A stretch of DNA of 64,000 bases from Nocardia sp. BMG111209 (GCF_000381925.1 NZ_KB907308.1:62001-126000); one strand, 5' to 3'. Numbered from the stretch's first letter, positions 27,944-36,233 are shown. A program made the numbers and translations. Notes: generated from the sequence alone by a model not told the origin.

Positions 27944-28389
27944 CCTCACCACGACGGGAACACCTCACCGTCCACGCCCGGTTCGGCGACCACGGCACCA
28001 CGATCACCGCGCGCGACCACGAACTGACGATCGACGAGGCCCCGCGATACGGCGGTCACGATCTCGGGGCGAATCCGGTCGAGCACCTGCTCGCCGGACT
28101 CGCCGCCGCCTCCCTGGTGGTGCTGCGGCTGCTCGGCGAGACCACGATCGCCGAGTCCGCGACCCTCACCGTCGCCGCGCGCCTGAACGTCGATCACGTG
28201 ATGGGAGCCGACGACGCCGCGGTCATCGAACTGATCGAACTGGATTGGCGGGTACCGACCGCCGCCGACGCCGAGCGGTTGCGCGCGGCACTGCCCGAAC
28301 TGGCGCGCCGCCGGCCGGGACAGGCCCTGGTCGATGCCGCGGCGGCCGTCCGCGAAACGGTGTCCGTGTCGGCGACCGCGGACCGATAG
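27940..28389 (+). CDS. OsmC-like protein lacking both redox cysteines
   Basis: This 149-residue protein has the OsmC/Ohr layout: an N-terminal beta part (ITARDHELTIDEAPRYGGHDLGANPVEHLLAGLAAASLVV) leading into the long central helix, and a second beta-alpha half. Canonical OsmC/Ohr peroxidases have a Cys in the central helix (for example LAGCT) and another later on. Here the first place reads LAAASL, and the protein has no Cys at all, so peroxide reduction by thiols is impossible. A structural, binding or hydrolase-like role is open. Its start overlaps the preceding stop codon. Confidence 0.75.
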   Translation: MTSPRREHLTVHARFGDHGTTITARDHELTIDEAPRYGGHDLGANPVEHLLAGLAAASLVVLRLLGETTIAESATLTVAARLNVDHVMGADDAAVIELIELDWRVPTAADAERLRAALPELARRRPGQALVDAAAAVRETVSVSATADR

Positions 28390-28450
28390 CGCCGCAACAC
28401 CTTCGCGCGGTAACCGCCGAGGTCATCGAGAACCGCAGGCCCTGTGACCG

Positions 28451-28476
28451 GCGCCGCACTCGGCCGCGTGCGGCGC
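28451..28476. terminator. bidirectional terminator hairpin
   Basis: A nine-base perfect stem, GCGCCGCAC (28451-28459) and GTGCGGCGC (28468-28476), with an eight-base loop lies between the convergent OsmC-like and TetR genes. There is no T-run, which is normal for actinobacterial terminators. Confidence 0.5.
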
Positions 28477-28493
28477 TGATGCGCGATGTTCGC

Positions 28494-29072
28494 TCAGTGT
28501 GCGGTGGTCGCCCGGACCAGCGGCAGGAAAATGCTGTCGACGATCTCCAGCAGCGCACGCTCGTCCACCGGGTTCCGGGTCGCCAGCAGGTCGTGCCGCA
28601 CCAAATCGGTCGGCAGGGTGATCATCCGCGGAGTCAGCCGTTCCATCCGCACTTCGCCGCGCTCGGCGGCGTGGCGCAGCACGATCGACATCACCTCGTG
28701 CGCGGTGGCCATGAACTCGGGATTCTGATCCGGCACCTCGGCAAGCAAGCCGTGGATCACATCCGGGGGAAAATCATGCTGCCGGGATGCGGTGTGGCGC
28801 AGCACCGCGAGTACGTCCTGCCGCAGATCTCCGGTATCCGGGACGTGGTCGACGATCGACCCCGTCCGGTGTCGCACCGCCGCGATGACCAGCGCCGCCC
28901 GGTTCGGCCAGCGCCGATAGAGCACCTGCTTACCGGTCTTCGCACGGGCCGCCACACCCTCCATCGTCAGCTTGGTATAGCCGACCTCACTCAACTCGTC
29001 CCAGGCCGCCGCCAAGATGGTGGCTTCCAGTTCCTCGCCGCGCCGACGGGTGACTCGATTCAGGCTCGTCAT
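28494..29072 (-). CDS. TetR family transcriptional regulator
   Basis: This 192-residue protein has the TetR N-terminal helix-turn-helix in residues 12-58 (ILAAAWDELSEVGYTKLTME, ending in KQVLYRRWPNRAALV). The C-terminal ligand domain has no recognisable specificity; the overall layout fits the TetR_C_16/AcrR-like subgroup. It diverges from the DHA2-type efflux gene, and two related GAGACG-N3-CGTCTC-like sites lie between them. A drug- or metabolite-responsive repressor of the pump is the straightforward reading. Confidence 0.92.
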   Translation of the reverse strand: MTSLNRVTRRRGEELEATILAAAWDELSEVGYTKLTMEGVAARAKTGKQVLYRRWPNRAALVIAAVRHRTGSIVDHVPDTGDLRQDVLAVLRHTASRQHDFPPDVIHGLLAEVPDQNPEFMATAHEVMSIVLRHAAERGEVRMERLTPRMITLPTDLVRHDLLATRNPVDERALLEIVDSIFLPLVRATTAH

Positions 29073-29085
29073 ACCACCTCAACTG

Positions 29086-29144
29086 GAGACGTTGCGTTCC
29101 TTATATCGGTAGTCTAGCCTTCAGCAATGGAGACGCATCGTCTC
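29086..29144. promoter_or_regulatory. TetR operator pair between regulator and pump
   Basis: GAGACGCATCGTCTC at 29130-29144 is a perfect inverted repeat (six-base arms, three-base centre). GAGACGTTGCGTTCC at 29086-29100 is a degenerate copy, 44 bp away on the regulator side. One copy near each divergent gene is a common arrangement for a TetR protein that represses itself and its pump. Confidence 0.55.
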
Positions 29145-29188
29145 TTAAAAAGCCCTGTTGTCGACGGACGAAGAGAAAGGGGGATGTG

Positions 29189-30673
29189 ATGACGACCCCC
29201 GAAACGACCACAGCAACCCGAACGAACCGGTTGGACCCGGCAGTACTCGCGCTGGCCTGGGTGCTGATCGCGGGCATGATGGCCCCGTTGCTGGACAGCA
29301 CCATCGTGAATGTCGCCTTCCGGACGCTCGGCCGCGACCTGCACGCCCCGCTCGCCACGGTGCAGTGGGTCAGTACCGGGTACCTGCTCGCGCTGGCGAT
29401 GGCCGTGCCGATCGCGGCATGGTCGGTGCGGCGATTCGGCGCCAAGACCATGTGGATCACGGCTCTCGTACTGTTCCTGCTGGGCTCGATATCGTCGGGC
29501 GCGGCATGGAACATCCAGTCGCTCATCGGATTCCGGGTGCTGCAAGGCGCGGGCGCCGGACTGATGATGCCCATCCTGCAGACACTGCTCTTTCAGGCCG
29601 CAGGTCGCGAACGCATCGGCCGCCTCATGGCATTGATTACGCTGCCCGCGCTGGTGGGCCCGATTCTCGGCCCGACGCTCGGCGGCCTCATCGCCGACAA
29701 CCTGGGCTGGCGCTGGCTGTTCTACGTCAACGTCCCGGTCTGCGCGCTCGCGATCACCATGGCGGTCCGGAAATTGCCCGACAGCGAACGCCAACCCCGC
29801 TCCCGGCTGGACCTGACCGGACTACTGCTGGTCTCGCCGGGTCTGGCCGCACTCGTCTACGGCCTTTCCGAAGTCGGCACCACCGGCGGGTTCGGCCATC
29901 TCAGCGTGTTGCTGCCGATCACCATCGGCGTCGCACTGCTTGCGGTGTTCACCGGTTACGCGTTGAGTCGGCGACAGGCCGAGCCGATCATCGATCTGCG
30001 CCTGTTCGGCATCCGGTCGTTCAGCGCCTCGATGGCGCTGCTATTTCTCACCGGCTTCATGACCTTCGGGTCGATGCTGTTACTGCCGCTGTTCTATCAA
30101 GGGCTGCGCGGCGCCACCGCGCTGACCGCCGGTCTCATGCTGGCGCCTCAGGGCATCGGCAGCCTGATCGCCCGCGGCGCAGGCAGTCTCACCGACCGGA
30201 TCGGACCGCGTCCGGTGATACTGGCGGGCATCGGATCGACTGTGCTCGGCACACTGCCATTCGTCGTCGCCGACCGGCACACCAATGCCGTCCTGCTCGG
30301 GACGGCCCTGGTGGTGCGCGGCATCGGCCTCTCGGCGGTGAATATCGCCGTCATGGTCGGCGCGAACCGGGATCTGCGGCCGGATCAGATCCCACACGCC
30401 AGCAGCACCACCCGGATCGCGCAGCAGGTCGGCGGGGCCTTCGGGGCCGCGGTGCTCGCGGTGGTCCTGCAACACCTGCTCGGTGACCCGACGGTCGGCA
30501 TCGCGGCAGCATACGGCCACACCTTCGCCTGGTCCGCTGCCCTCACCGCCGTCGGCATCCTCCCGGCACTGCTGCTCCCCGGTCGATCGCGTGGTGTCGG
30601 CAGCTCCGCTGTTCCGCATCACCGGCCCGTTCCACTCACCACCCACGGTGACAAGCCACCCGCCCCGAACTGA
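29189..30673 (+). CDS. DHA2-type MFS multidrug efflux protein
   Basis: This 494-residue membrane protein belongs to the 14-helix drug:proton antiporters (EmrB/QacA type). It starts with MAPLLDSTIVNVAFRTLG, the D-x-TIVNVA motif of the first helix, and has GRLMALITLPALVGPILGPTLGG, the antiporter-specific helix-five motif, followed by GWRWLFYVNVP. The ATG at 29189 has AAAGGGGG at a good distance; a GTG one codon upstream is possible. The divergent TetR gene and operators suggest substrate-induced expression. Confidence 0.92.
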   Translation: MTTPETTTATRTNRLDPAVLALAWVLIAGMMAPLLDSTIVNVAFRTLGRDLHAPLATVQWVSTGYLLALAMAVPIAAWSVRRFGAKTMWITALVLFLLGSISSGAAWNIQSLIGFRVLQGAGAGLMMPILQTLLFQAAGRERIGRLMALITLPALVGPILGPTLGGLIADNLGWRWLFYVNVPVCALAITMAVRKLPDSERQPRSRLDLTGLLLVSPGLAALVYGLSEVGTTGGFGHLSVLLPITIGVALLAVFTGYALSRRQAEPIIDLRLFGIRSFSASMALLFLTGFMTFGSMLLLPLFYQGLRGATALTAGLMLAPQGIGSLIARGAGSLTDRIGPRPVILAGIGSTVLGTLPFVVADRHTNAVLLGTALVVRGIGLSAVNIAVMVGANRDLRPDQIPHASSTTRIAQQVGGAFGAAVLAVVLQHLLGDPTVGIAAAYGHTFAWSAALTAVGILPALLLPGRSRGVGSSAVPHHRPVPLTTHGDKPPAPN

Positions 30674-30685
30674 GCGGCCTCGGGG

Positions 30686-31528
30686 CTAACCGATCAGGGC
30701 GAGATCCTCCTCGGTGAGTCGCAGACCTCCGGCGGCGATGTTCTCCTCCAGATGCCGCGGATCCGAGGTGCCCGGAATCAGCAGGATCGAGGGTGAGCGG
30801 GCCAGCAGCCAGGCCAGCGCCACCTGCGGTGTCGATACGCCGTGGCGTTCGGCGACGGTACCGAGATGTTCGGTCAGCACCGGCTGGAATCCCCCGACGG
30901 GGAAGAAGGGAACGTAGGCGATCCCCGCGGCCTCGCAGGCGTCGATCAACGGATCGTCGCCGCGCATCGCGACGTTGTAGGCGTTCTGCACGCAGACGAA
31001 CGGTGCGAGGTCGCGGGCCTGATCGAACTGCGCCCTGGTGACATTCGAGATGCCCAGATGCTCGATCGCACCCTCCGCTTGAAGTGCGGCCAGGGCGGTC
31101 AGCGGCGCTTCGAGCGACTCCTCGACCGGCGCGATGGCCGCGCCGACCCGCAGGTTGACGACGTGCAGCCGGTCGAGGCCGAGCGTCCGCAGATTCACCT
31201 CGACGTTCTTGCGCAGGCCGTCGGCGGTCAGTCCCGGCTCGATGGCCGCGAACTTGGTGACCAGGACCAGATCCTCCGGATAGGGGTGCAACGCCTCGCG
31301 GATCAGCTCGTTCGCGTTCATCCCGTCGCGGTCGTAGAACTGGGACGTATCGATGTGGTTCACCCCGAGTTCCACCGCACGCCGCAGCAGCGCGATCGCC
31401 GTGTCGCGGGTGGGCTGCTTACCCTGCGGCCATCCGGTCAACTTCATGGTGCCGAAACCCATCCGGTTCACCCGGAACGAACCCAGCTGCGCGTGACCCG
31501 CGGCCCGCGCAGAATTCTCAGTCGTCAT
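30686..31528 (-). CDS. aldo/keto reductase
   Basis: This 280-residue TIM-barrel oxidoreductase has the catalytic Asp and Tyr in NHIDTSQFYDRDGMNANELI and the catalytic Lys in LVLVTKFA. The usual catalytic His of the family is replaced: the strand reads LHVVNLRVG, with Asn in that position, a change also seen in a well-populated bacterial subgroup. The C-terminal LLIPGTSDPRHLEENIAA binds the NADP phosphate. It is convergent with the efflux gene, only 12 bp apart. The ATG at 31528 is chosen because the protein upstream of it does not match the family. Confidence 0.9.
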   Translation of the reverse strand: MTTENSARAAGHAQLGSFRVNRMGFGTMKLTGWPQGKQPTRDTAIALLRRAVELGVNHIDTSQFYDRDGMNANELIREALHPYPEDLVLVTKFAAIEPGLTADGLRKNVEVNLRTLGLDRLHVVNLRVGAAIAPVEESLEAPLTALAALQAEGAIEHLGISNVTRAQFDQARDLAPFVCVQNAYNVAMRGDDPLIDACEAAGIAYVPFFPVGGFQPVLTEHLGTVAERHGVSTPQVALAWLLARSPSILLIPGTSDPRHLEENIAAGGLRLTEEDLALIG

Positions 31529-31920
31529 GCCACCAGCCTCGCCGATGGACTGCGCGGTGACGACCTCACCCCCTCCGGGCGGACCGAGTGCCGGCGAACA
31601 GCTCTCCGCCGTAGTGGTTTCGGCCGACAGCACCGTCACCGCCGCCGCGTGCGCGCGGACGTTCCGGCACGATCGCGACGATATCGGCCCGTCCGGCAGC
31701 GGATATTCGCCCGGCGTGAACATGTCGGTGCGGGCCTCTATGCTCGGGCTCACACGGACATCGGATCGCGCGGGGCCGCCAGATGGATGCCGAGATCTGG
31801 CTCACCGCAATCACTTTCGTGGTTACCGCTGTCGCGGGCCGTTGTCTGTTCATGTTCGGATACGACGTTGTACCGCTGCGGGCGCCGCTCGCAGTGCTGC
31901 ACAGCCGATGAGGAGGAATC
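31529..31920. other. 392-bp intergenic region
   Basis: The gap between the divergent aldo/keto reductase and the lectin-domain gene contains no convincing long reading frame in either direction. A 42-codon frame ending just before the lectin gene (31783-31911) is listed separately. I see no strong inverted repeat. Confidence 0.4.
31783..31911 (+). CDS. possible small hydrophobic protein
   Basis: A 42-codon frame (ATG 31783, TGA 31909-31911) encodes a peptide with a hydrophobic stretch (LTAITFVVTAVAG) followed by two basic and aromatic residues. Its stop codon overlaps the GAGGAGG ribosome site of the lectin-domain gene, so the two could be translated together. It has no clear ribosome site of its own and no homologue that I recognise. 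It may be an upstream leader peptide or chance. Confidence 0.25.
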   Translation: MDAEIWLTAITFVVTAVAGRCLFMFGYDVVPLRAPLAVLHSR

Positions 31921-34830
31921 GTGCGAGCGGTGCCGGGTGAGGTGTTCGCGTACCGGATGTGGCGGCGGAACCGGGGGGCCGCGCAGTGGGAACCTGCGCC
32001 GCCGGTGGTGTTGCACGTGAGTGACGACGCTCTCGCGGCGCCCGCACAGATCTCCTGGACCACGTGGGAGGGCGTGCCGTCCGCGCTCGGCTTCGCACCG
32101 GATATGGCGAGTTGTTACGGGCATCGCCGAGCGGGTGGGGTCGTGCAGGAGTTGCGGGGCGAGCTCGACGAGCGATCGGCGGCGGACCCGGCGCGCGGAT
32201 ACGAATTCGCTACCGAGACAACGGTTGCCGAGAGCTGGAGTCCGGCCGGCCGGCTACGGATCCTGGTCGACGACGGCGACGAGGTGGGCATGTGCTCGGC
32301 GGAATGGTCGGGTACCGCGGGCGATGCCCTGTCCGTCGCACTGCTCACGGAGGATGCGAGCGGCCTCGTCCAGGAGGTCTGGGCCAGCGCGGAACATCCG
32401 CACGCGGGCGAGGTGGCCGCCAATCTGCTGCGCGGGACCACCCGCAAATGGTTCGCCCCGCGCAATCGCGCGACCCTCGAATTCCGTTTCGCCGCACCGA
32501 TTTCGGTCGACCAGTACGAGCTGACCTCCGCCGACGACTACCCGGACCGCGACCCATCGGCGTGGACGCTGCGCGGTTCGGTCGACGGTCACCGATGGCG
32601 AACGCTCGATACCCGGTCCGGCCGGTCGTTCGAGGAACGGCACCTGGCCCATACGTTCACGGTCGCGGAGCCGGGATCCTGGTCGCGATATCGGCTGGAC
32701 ATCACCGGCAACCACGGCTCGCCGGACCTACAACTGGAGACCGTGCGATTCCTGGTCACCAGCGGTTTCACGGGCTACCGGCGACGCACGGGTGAGGCGC
32801 CACTGCCGTTGCGGGGCACCGTCGTCACACCGGCGATCCCGCAACCGAACGAGCTGTCCGCGCCGTTCTCGGTGCGGACGCAGGAGCTGAGCCCGATGGT
32901 CGCCGCCGAATTCCGACCGATCGTGGCCGTGAACCGCGCTCTCTCGGCACCGGAACGAACAGACGAGAGGCCGGAGGAAGCGGACACCGAGCCGAGCCGG
33001 GCGGATGACAGGCCGCAACAGGCGGAGGCCGGGCCGGAGCGCGCGGACGCCGAGGTGGAGCGTGTGGGCAACGGGGTGGAGCGGGCGGACGCCGGGCCGG
33101 AGCCGCAGGCGGGGGGCTCGTGGCTGCCGTTGGGTGGGAGTTTGTCGATGCAGTCGCTGACCTCCCCGTCGGGCCGGTTCACGTTGTTGCACGGGCCGTA
33201 TGCGCCGTGTTTCGCATTGCGGGACAACCTCACTCGTGATCGGGTGTGGATCAGCGATGCGCCGGGTTCGCACCGGGTGTGCCTGGGGCCCGACGGGGAT
33301 CTGGTGGCCTGGGACCATCGCGGGAATCGGTTGTGGAACACCGGTACCGCATGGCTGGGTGTGCGGCGGCTGGAGGTGCGTGACAGCGGTGAGGTGGCGT
33401 TGATCGGCGCGGACGGTGCGGTGGTGTGGAGTTCGGGGATTCCCGGGCTGCCGGCGGGGGACGGTCCCCGGCCGGTGCCGCGGGGGTCCATCCTGCGCCG
33501 GGGCGAGAGCTTGTACGGCCAGAGCCTGACCAGCGCGGACGGGTCGACCGTGCTGTGTCACGACGGGCGGGTAGCGCTGATCATCGTGCACGGACTCACC
33601 TCGCAATGGGACCGATTCCCTGATGTCGAGAACGAGCTGTCCCTCGACGAGGACGGATACCTGCGACTACGCGCTCTGAACGGCACTGTGCTGGAAGAGA
33701 TCTCCGGTCCCGGCGCCGAACTCGTGGTCGAGCGCGGCGCGGCCGAACTGCGCGACGAGGCCGGGGCCGTCGTCTGGACCTCCACTCGGTCGCCGCGGCC
33801 GGGTCCGGTCCGGGAACCGCTGCTGGCGCAGGACGACAGCCTGGTCGTCTGGTTCGCCGGGCTCACCGGACGTGGTCACCGCGTGGCGGTGGCGCGGGAC
33901 ACCGGCCCGCAAGAGGTTCTGGCACGGATCGGTGTCACGCCGGTGGCGGGGACCTGGCACGAGCTGCGGCGGCTCCGGGACGGCACGCATCCGGCGGGCG
34001 GGACCGTGGTGGCGGCGATCGCCGTCGGTGCGGATGTGCTGCTGGTGTCCGACGATCCCGATCTGCCCGTCGCGACGCTGGCACCGTGGGTGGCGGCCGT
34101 ACAGCAGCCGGAGGGGTCCGCCTTCCCCACGTTCAGCCTCCATCGGGACGGCACACTCGTGAGCGAGATCCGGCAGTACCCCTCGCGCCACAAGGGAACC
34201 AAGGTGCCGGAGGTCGCCGCCGCACTGGCAGAACTCGTGCACCCGTTGCACATTCACACCCTGCTGTTCCGCACGGCCGGTGTCGTGCCCGACGCCGGCC
34301 GGCTGGGTGGTGAACTGCTCGGCGGGGTCCTGGCACCCGAACCGGCGCCCGCGCCCGAACCCGAAACTCCGGCCGAATCGCCGCTGGTGCTGGACGGCTG
34401 GCAATCCATGAGCGCGCTGGTGGTCCGCACCGACTTCACCGATCCGGACGCATGGGATCGGGTGATCCGGGAGCTGCGGCTGCCGTGGGTCGGCGACGAT
34501 CCGGAGGAGCCCTACCTGATCTCCGATCCCCGCCTGACCGGCGCCCCGGCCGAACAGGTGCTGCGCGAGGTGCGCGGGGCACGGTCCCCGCAGGGGACGC
34601 CGGGGGCGGTGTTCATCGCCGACGGCATCACCATGCGGGAGCCGGGTCATCCGCTGCTGGCCGTCACCACCGAATGGGACGGCCGGCCCTTCGAGGACGA
34701 CGAGGACGGATTCGTCACCCAGTTCCGCCTGCTGCCCGATGCGGCGGTGGAGATCAGCACGAATCTGGACCTCGGCAACATGGACTTCGAAGACTTCGCC
34801 GGTGACGGGGTGCACGAACGTTTCGCGTGA
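31921..34830 (+). CDS. multidomain F5/8-type C, bulb-lectin, DUF6924 protein
   Basis: This 969-residue protein has no signal peptide and no membrane segments. In order: an N-terminal region of unknown fold; an F5/8 type C (discoidin)-like beta domain at about 173-280 (TLEFRFAAPISVDQYELTSA, WTLRGSVDGHRW); an acidic low-complexity linker at about 340-395; two bulb-type (B-)lectin-like domains at about 400-507 and 523-621; a region at about 640-800 resembling DUF6461; and a C-terminal DUF6924-type domain at about 824-960 (LVVRTDFTDPDAWDRVI, NMDFEDFAGDG). The GTG start has GAGGAGG just upstream. The domain set suggests carbohydrate or surface binding joined to a C-terminal domain of the sort found in contact-dependent or polymorphic systems. 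No function is known. Confidence 0.8.
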   Translation: MRAVPGEVFAYRMWRRNRGAAQWEPAPPVVLHVSDDALAAPAQISWTTWEGVPSALGFAPDMASCYGHRRAGGVVQELRGELDERSAADPARGYEFATETTVAESWSPAGRLRILVDDGDEVGMCSAEWSGTAGDALSVALLTEDASGLVQEVWASAEHPHAGEVAANLLRGTTRKWFAPRNRATLEFRFAAPISVDQYELTSADDYPDRDPSAWTLRGSVDGHRWRTLDTRSGRSFEERHLAHTFTVAEPGSWSRYRLDITGNHGSPDLQLETVRFLVTSGFTGYRRRTGEAPLPLRGTVVTPAIPQPNELSAPFSVRTQELSPMVAAEFRPIVAVNRALSAPERTDERPEEADTEPSRADDRPQQAEAGPERADAEVERVGNGVERADAGPEPQAGGSWLPLGGSLSMQSLTSPSGRFTLLHGPYAPCFALRDNLTRDRVWISDAPGSHRVCLGPDGDLVAWDHRGNRLWNTGTAWLGVRRLEVRDSGEVALIGADGAVVWSSGIPGLPAGDGPRPVPRGSILRRGESLYGQSLTSADGSTVLCHDGRVALIIVHGLTSQWDRFPDVENELSLDEDGYLRLRALNGTVLEEISGPGAELVVERGAAELRDEAGAVVWTSTRSPRPGPVREPLLAQDDSLVVWFAGLTGRGHRVAVARDTGPQEVLARIGVTPVAGTWHELRRLRDGTHPAGGTVVAAIAVGADVLLVSDDPDLPVATLAPWVAAVQQPEGSAFPTFSLHRDGTLVSEIRQYPSRHKGTKVPEVAAALAELVHPLHIHTLLFRTAGVVPDAGRLGGELLGGVLAPEPAPAPEPETPAESPLVLDGWQSMSALVVRTDFTDPDAWDRVIRELRLPWVGDDPEEPYLISDPRLTGAPAEQVLREVRGARSPQGTPGAVFIADGITMREPGHPLLAVTTEWDGRPFEDDEDGFVTQFRLLPDAAVEISTNLDLGNMDFEDFAGDGVHERFA

Positions 34831-34850
34831 ACACCCGGCGGACCGGCGCC

Positions 34851-34882
34851 GCCCGGCAGGCGGATGCGTTGTGCCGCCGGGC
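34851..34882. terminator. weak hairpin between convergent genes
   Basis: GCCCGGC (34851-34857) pairs with GCCGGGC (34876-34882) across an 18-base loop, in the 51-bp gap between the lectin-domain gene and the SnoaL-like gene. The stem touches the stop codon of the latter. It is a modest candidate. Confidence 0.3.
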
Positions 34883-35343
34883 TATCCGTTGACGCGGTGG
34901 AAGGTCATGGCACTGTCGAATCGCGAGATGCGCCAGTGCCCGTCCTCGCCGCGACGAACCGACATGAACACGTCGGACAGCAGGGCCGGATCGGCGTGGT
35001 CCTGTTTGGCGGGCACACCCGCGGTGGTGAAGTACGCCAGGCCGAATTCGATGGTGGCCGTATCCCTTCCGGTGAAATCGACGCGGAGGTTGTGCAGGGT
35101 GTGGCGATGGAACGGCACACCCTCCTCGCTCGCTTCCAGCCGGGCGTAGCGATCCTTGTAGAACTGCAGCACCTCGTCACGGTTACCGCGCAGGCTGCCG
35201 CCGACGTTGTAGGCGACGTCCTCGGTCAGCAGCTCACCCATGCCGACGATCCCGTTGTTCACGTCCAACTCGTGGGCCCACTCACTGACGAGTTGCTGGA
35301 TGGCGACGACCGAAACGGCCTGCTCCGGATCGAATGTGACCAT
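34882..35343 (-). CDS. SnoaL-like / NTF2-fold protein
   Basis: This 153-residue protein has the cone-shaped alpha+beta fold of the SnoaL/ketosteroid isomerase-like group: an N-terminal helix (AIQQLVSEWAHELD), then LLTEDVAYNVGGSLRGNRDEVLQFYKDRYARL and the beta sheet (HRHTLHNLRVDF, HWRISRFDSAMTFH). Related proteins are isomerases, dehydratases or small-molecule binders. The second ATG (35343) is preferred because AGAAGG lies six bases upstream. It diverges from the lipoprotein gene. Confidence 0.8.
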   Translation of the reverse strand: MVTFDPEQAVSVVAIQQLVSEWAHELDVNNGIVGMGELLTEDVAYNVGGSLRGNRDEVLQFYKDRYARLEASEEGVPFHRHTLHNLRVDFTGRDTATIEFGLAYFTTAGVPAKQDHADPALLSDVFMSVRRGEDGHWRISRFDSAMTFHRVNG

Positions 35344-35475
35344 GTGCATCCTTCTTCAACGCGAATTTTCGTGCCCGTTACGGAAATCGACCATAACCCG
35401 TGAGCGTGGCACCGCGCCGGAACAGTAGTCCGAAGACGGCCGCGGAGTTCCCGGCCACAGAGAGGTTGATGTCTC

Positions 35476-36162
35476 ATGCGCAGACCACGATCACCCGGTT
35501 CCCGCGGTGCCGTGCCGGCCGTGCTCGCGGCGGTGCTGATCGCCGGATGCGGTCACGACGGCCCCGCGGCGCGCGGCGGCGAGCCGCTGGCGGCGGCGGA
35601 TGTCGGCAATCCCGGCATCGGATTCCGCGACAACCGGCCACCCGTCCTGGCCCCCGGCACCGAATGTCACGCCTTCACCCCGGCCCTGCGCGCAGCCGTT
35701 CACCTCTCCCCCGGCGTCGAACCCGGGCCGATGGAACCCGGGCACGGGTGCTGGGCCGAGGCGGACGGCGGCAACATCGTGAGTGTTCTGACCACCGCCA
35801 CCCGGTTCGGGGAGTTCTGGCGACGCGCCTGGCCGGACGACGACGGCAACGGGCTCACCGCGACCATCGTCGACAAGGACGCGGCCCAGATGTTCGAGCG
35901 GTTCCTCGTCGACGACCGGTACTACGCGATACGGGCCGGTAGTCAATGGACCGCCGGACTCGACAGCGGGCTGACCAAGACGGCGTGCATGGTCGTCGCC
36001 GACACGGGGGCGGCCGAACCGTTGCTCGTCAACGTCACGCAACAGGTGCCGAAGGTGAGCGGCACGGCGGAAACCGTTGTCCGGCAATGCGATCTGGGCA
36101 CAGCGGTAGTCCGGACCATCGTCGGCGAACACGATCCCGGTGGCGGTAGCCGGGTGCGGTGA
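35476..36162 (+). CDS. lipoprotein, DUF3558-like
   Basis: This 228-residue protein starts with a basic N terminus, a hydrophobic run and the lipobox LIAGC (Cys25), so it is lipidated and anchored on the outer face of the membrane. The mature part has six further conserved-looking Cys residues (for example ECHAF, HGCWAE, KTACMVV, RQCDLG) spaced as in DUF3558-like lipoproteins of mycolic-acid actinomycetes. The function of that group is not established. It is likely its own transcription unit. Confidence 0.75.
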   Translation: MRRPRSPGSRGAVPAVLAAVLIAGCGHDGPAARGGEPLAAADVGNPGIGFRDNRPPVLAPGTECHAFTPALRAAVHLSPGVEPGPMEPGHGCWAEADGGNIVSVLTTATRFGEFWRRAWPDDDGNGLTATIVDKDAAQMFERFLVDDRYYAIRAGSQWTAGLDSGLTKTACMVVADTGAAEPLLVNVTQQVPKVSGTAETVVRQCDLGTAVVRTIVGEHDPGGGSRVR

Positions 36163-36197
36163 GGTGCGGTCTTGCGCGGAGGCGTTGCGGGGCGCAC

Positions 36198-36233
36198 AAT
36201 TCATCATACAGTGAATTCAACGCTCGATGAATT
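36198..36233. promoter_or_regulatory. two overlapping palindromic operators
   Basis: AATTCA-N8-TGAATT occurs at 36198-36217 and again at 36214-36233. The two share the central GAATTC, giving three half-sites on a 16-bp period. The last arm ends three bases before the first start codon of the ABC ATPase gene. The third gene of this operon is a TetR regulator, the obvious candidate to bind here and repress its own operon. Confidence 0.6.

Noticed and set aside
31527-31940. 137-codon plus-strand frame in the gap before the lectin-domain gene
   Set aside because: Composition is Ser/Arg/Ala-rich without structure, it overlaps the next gene's start, and it has no ribosome site.
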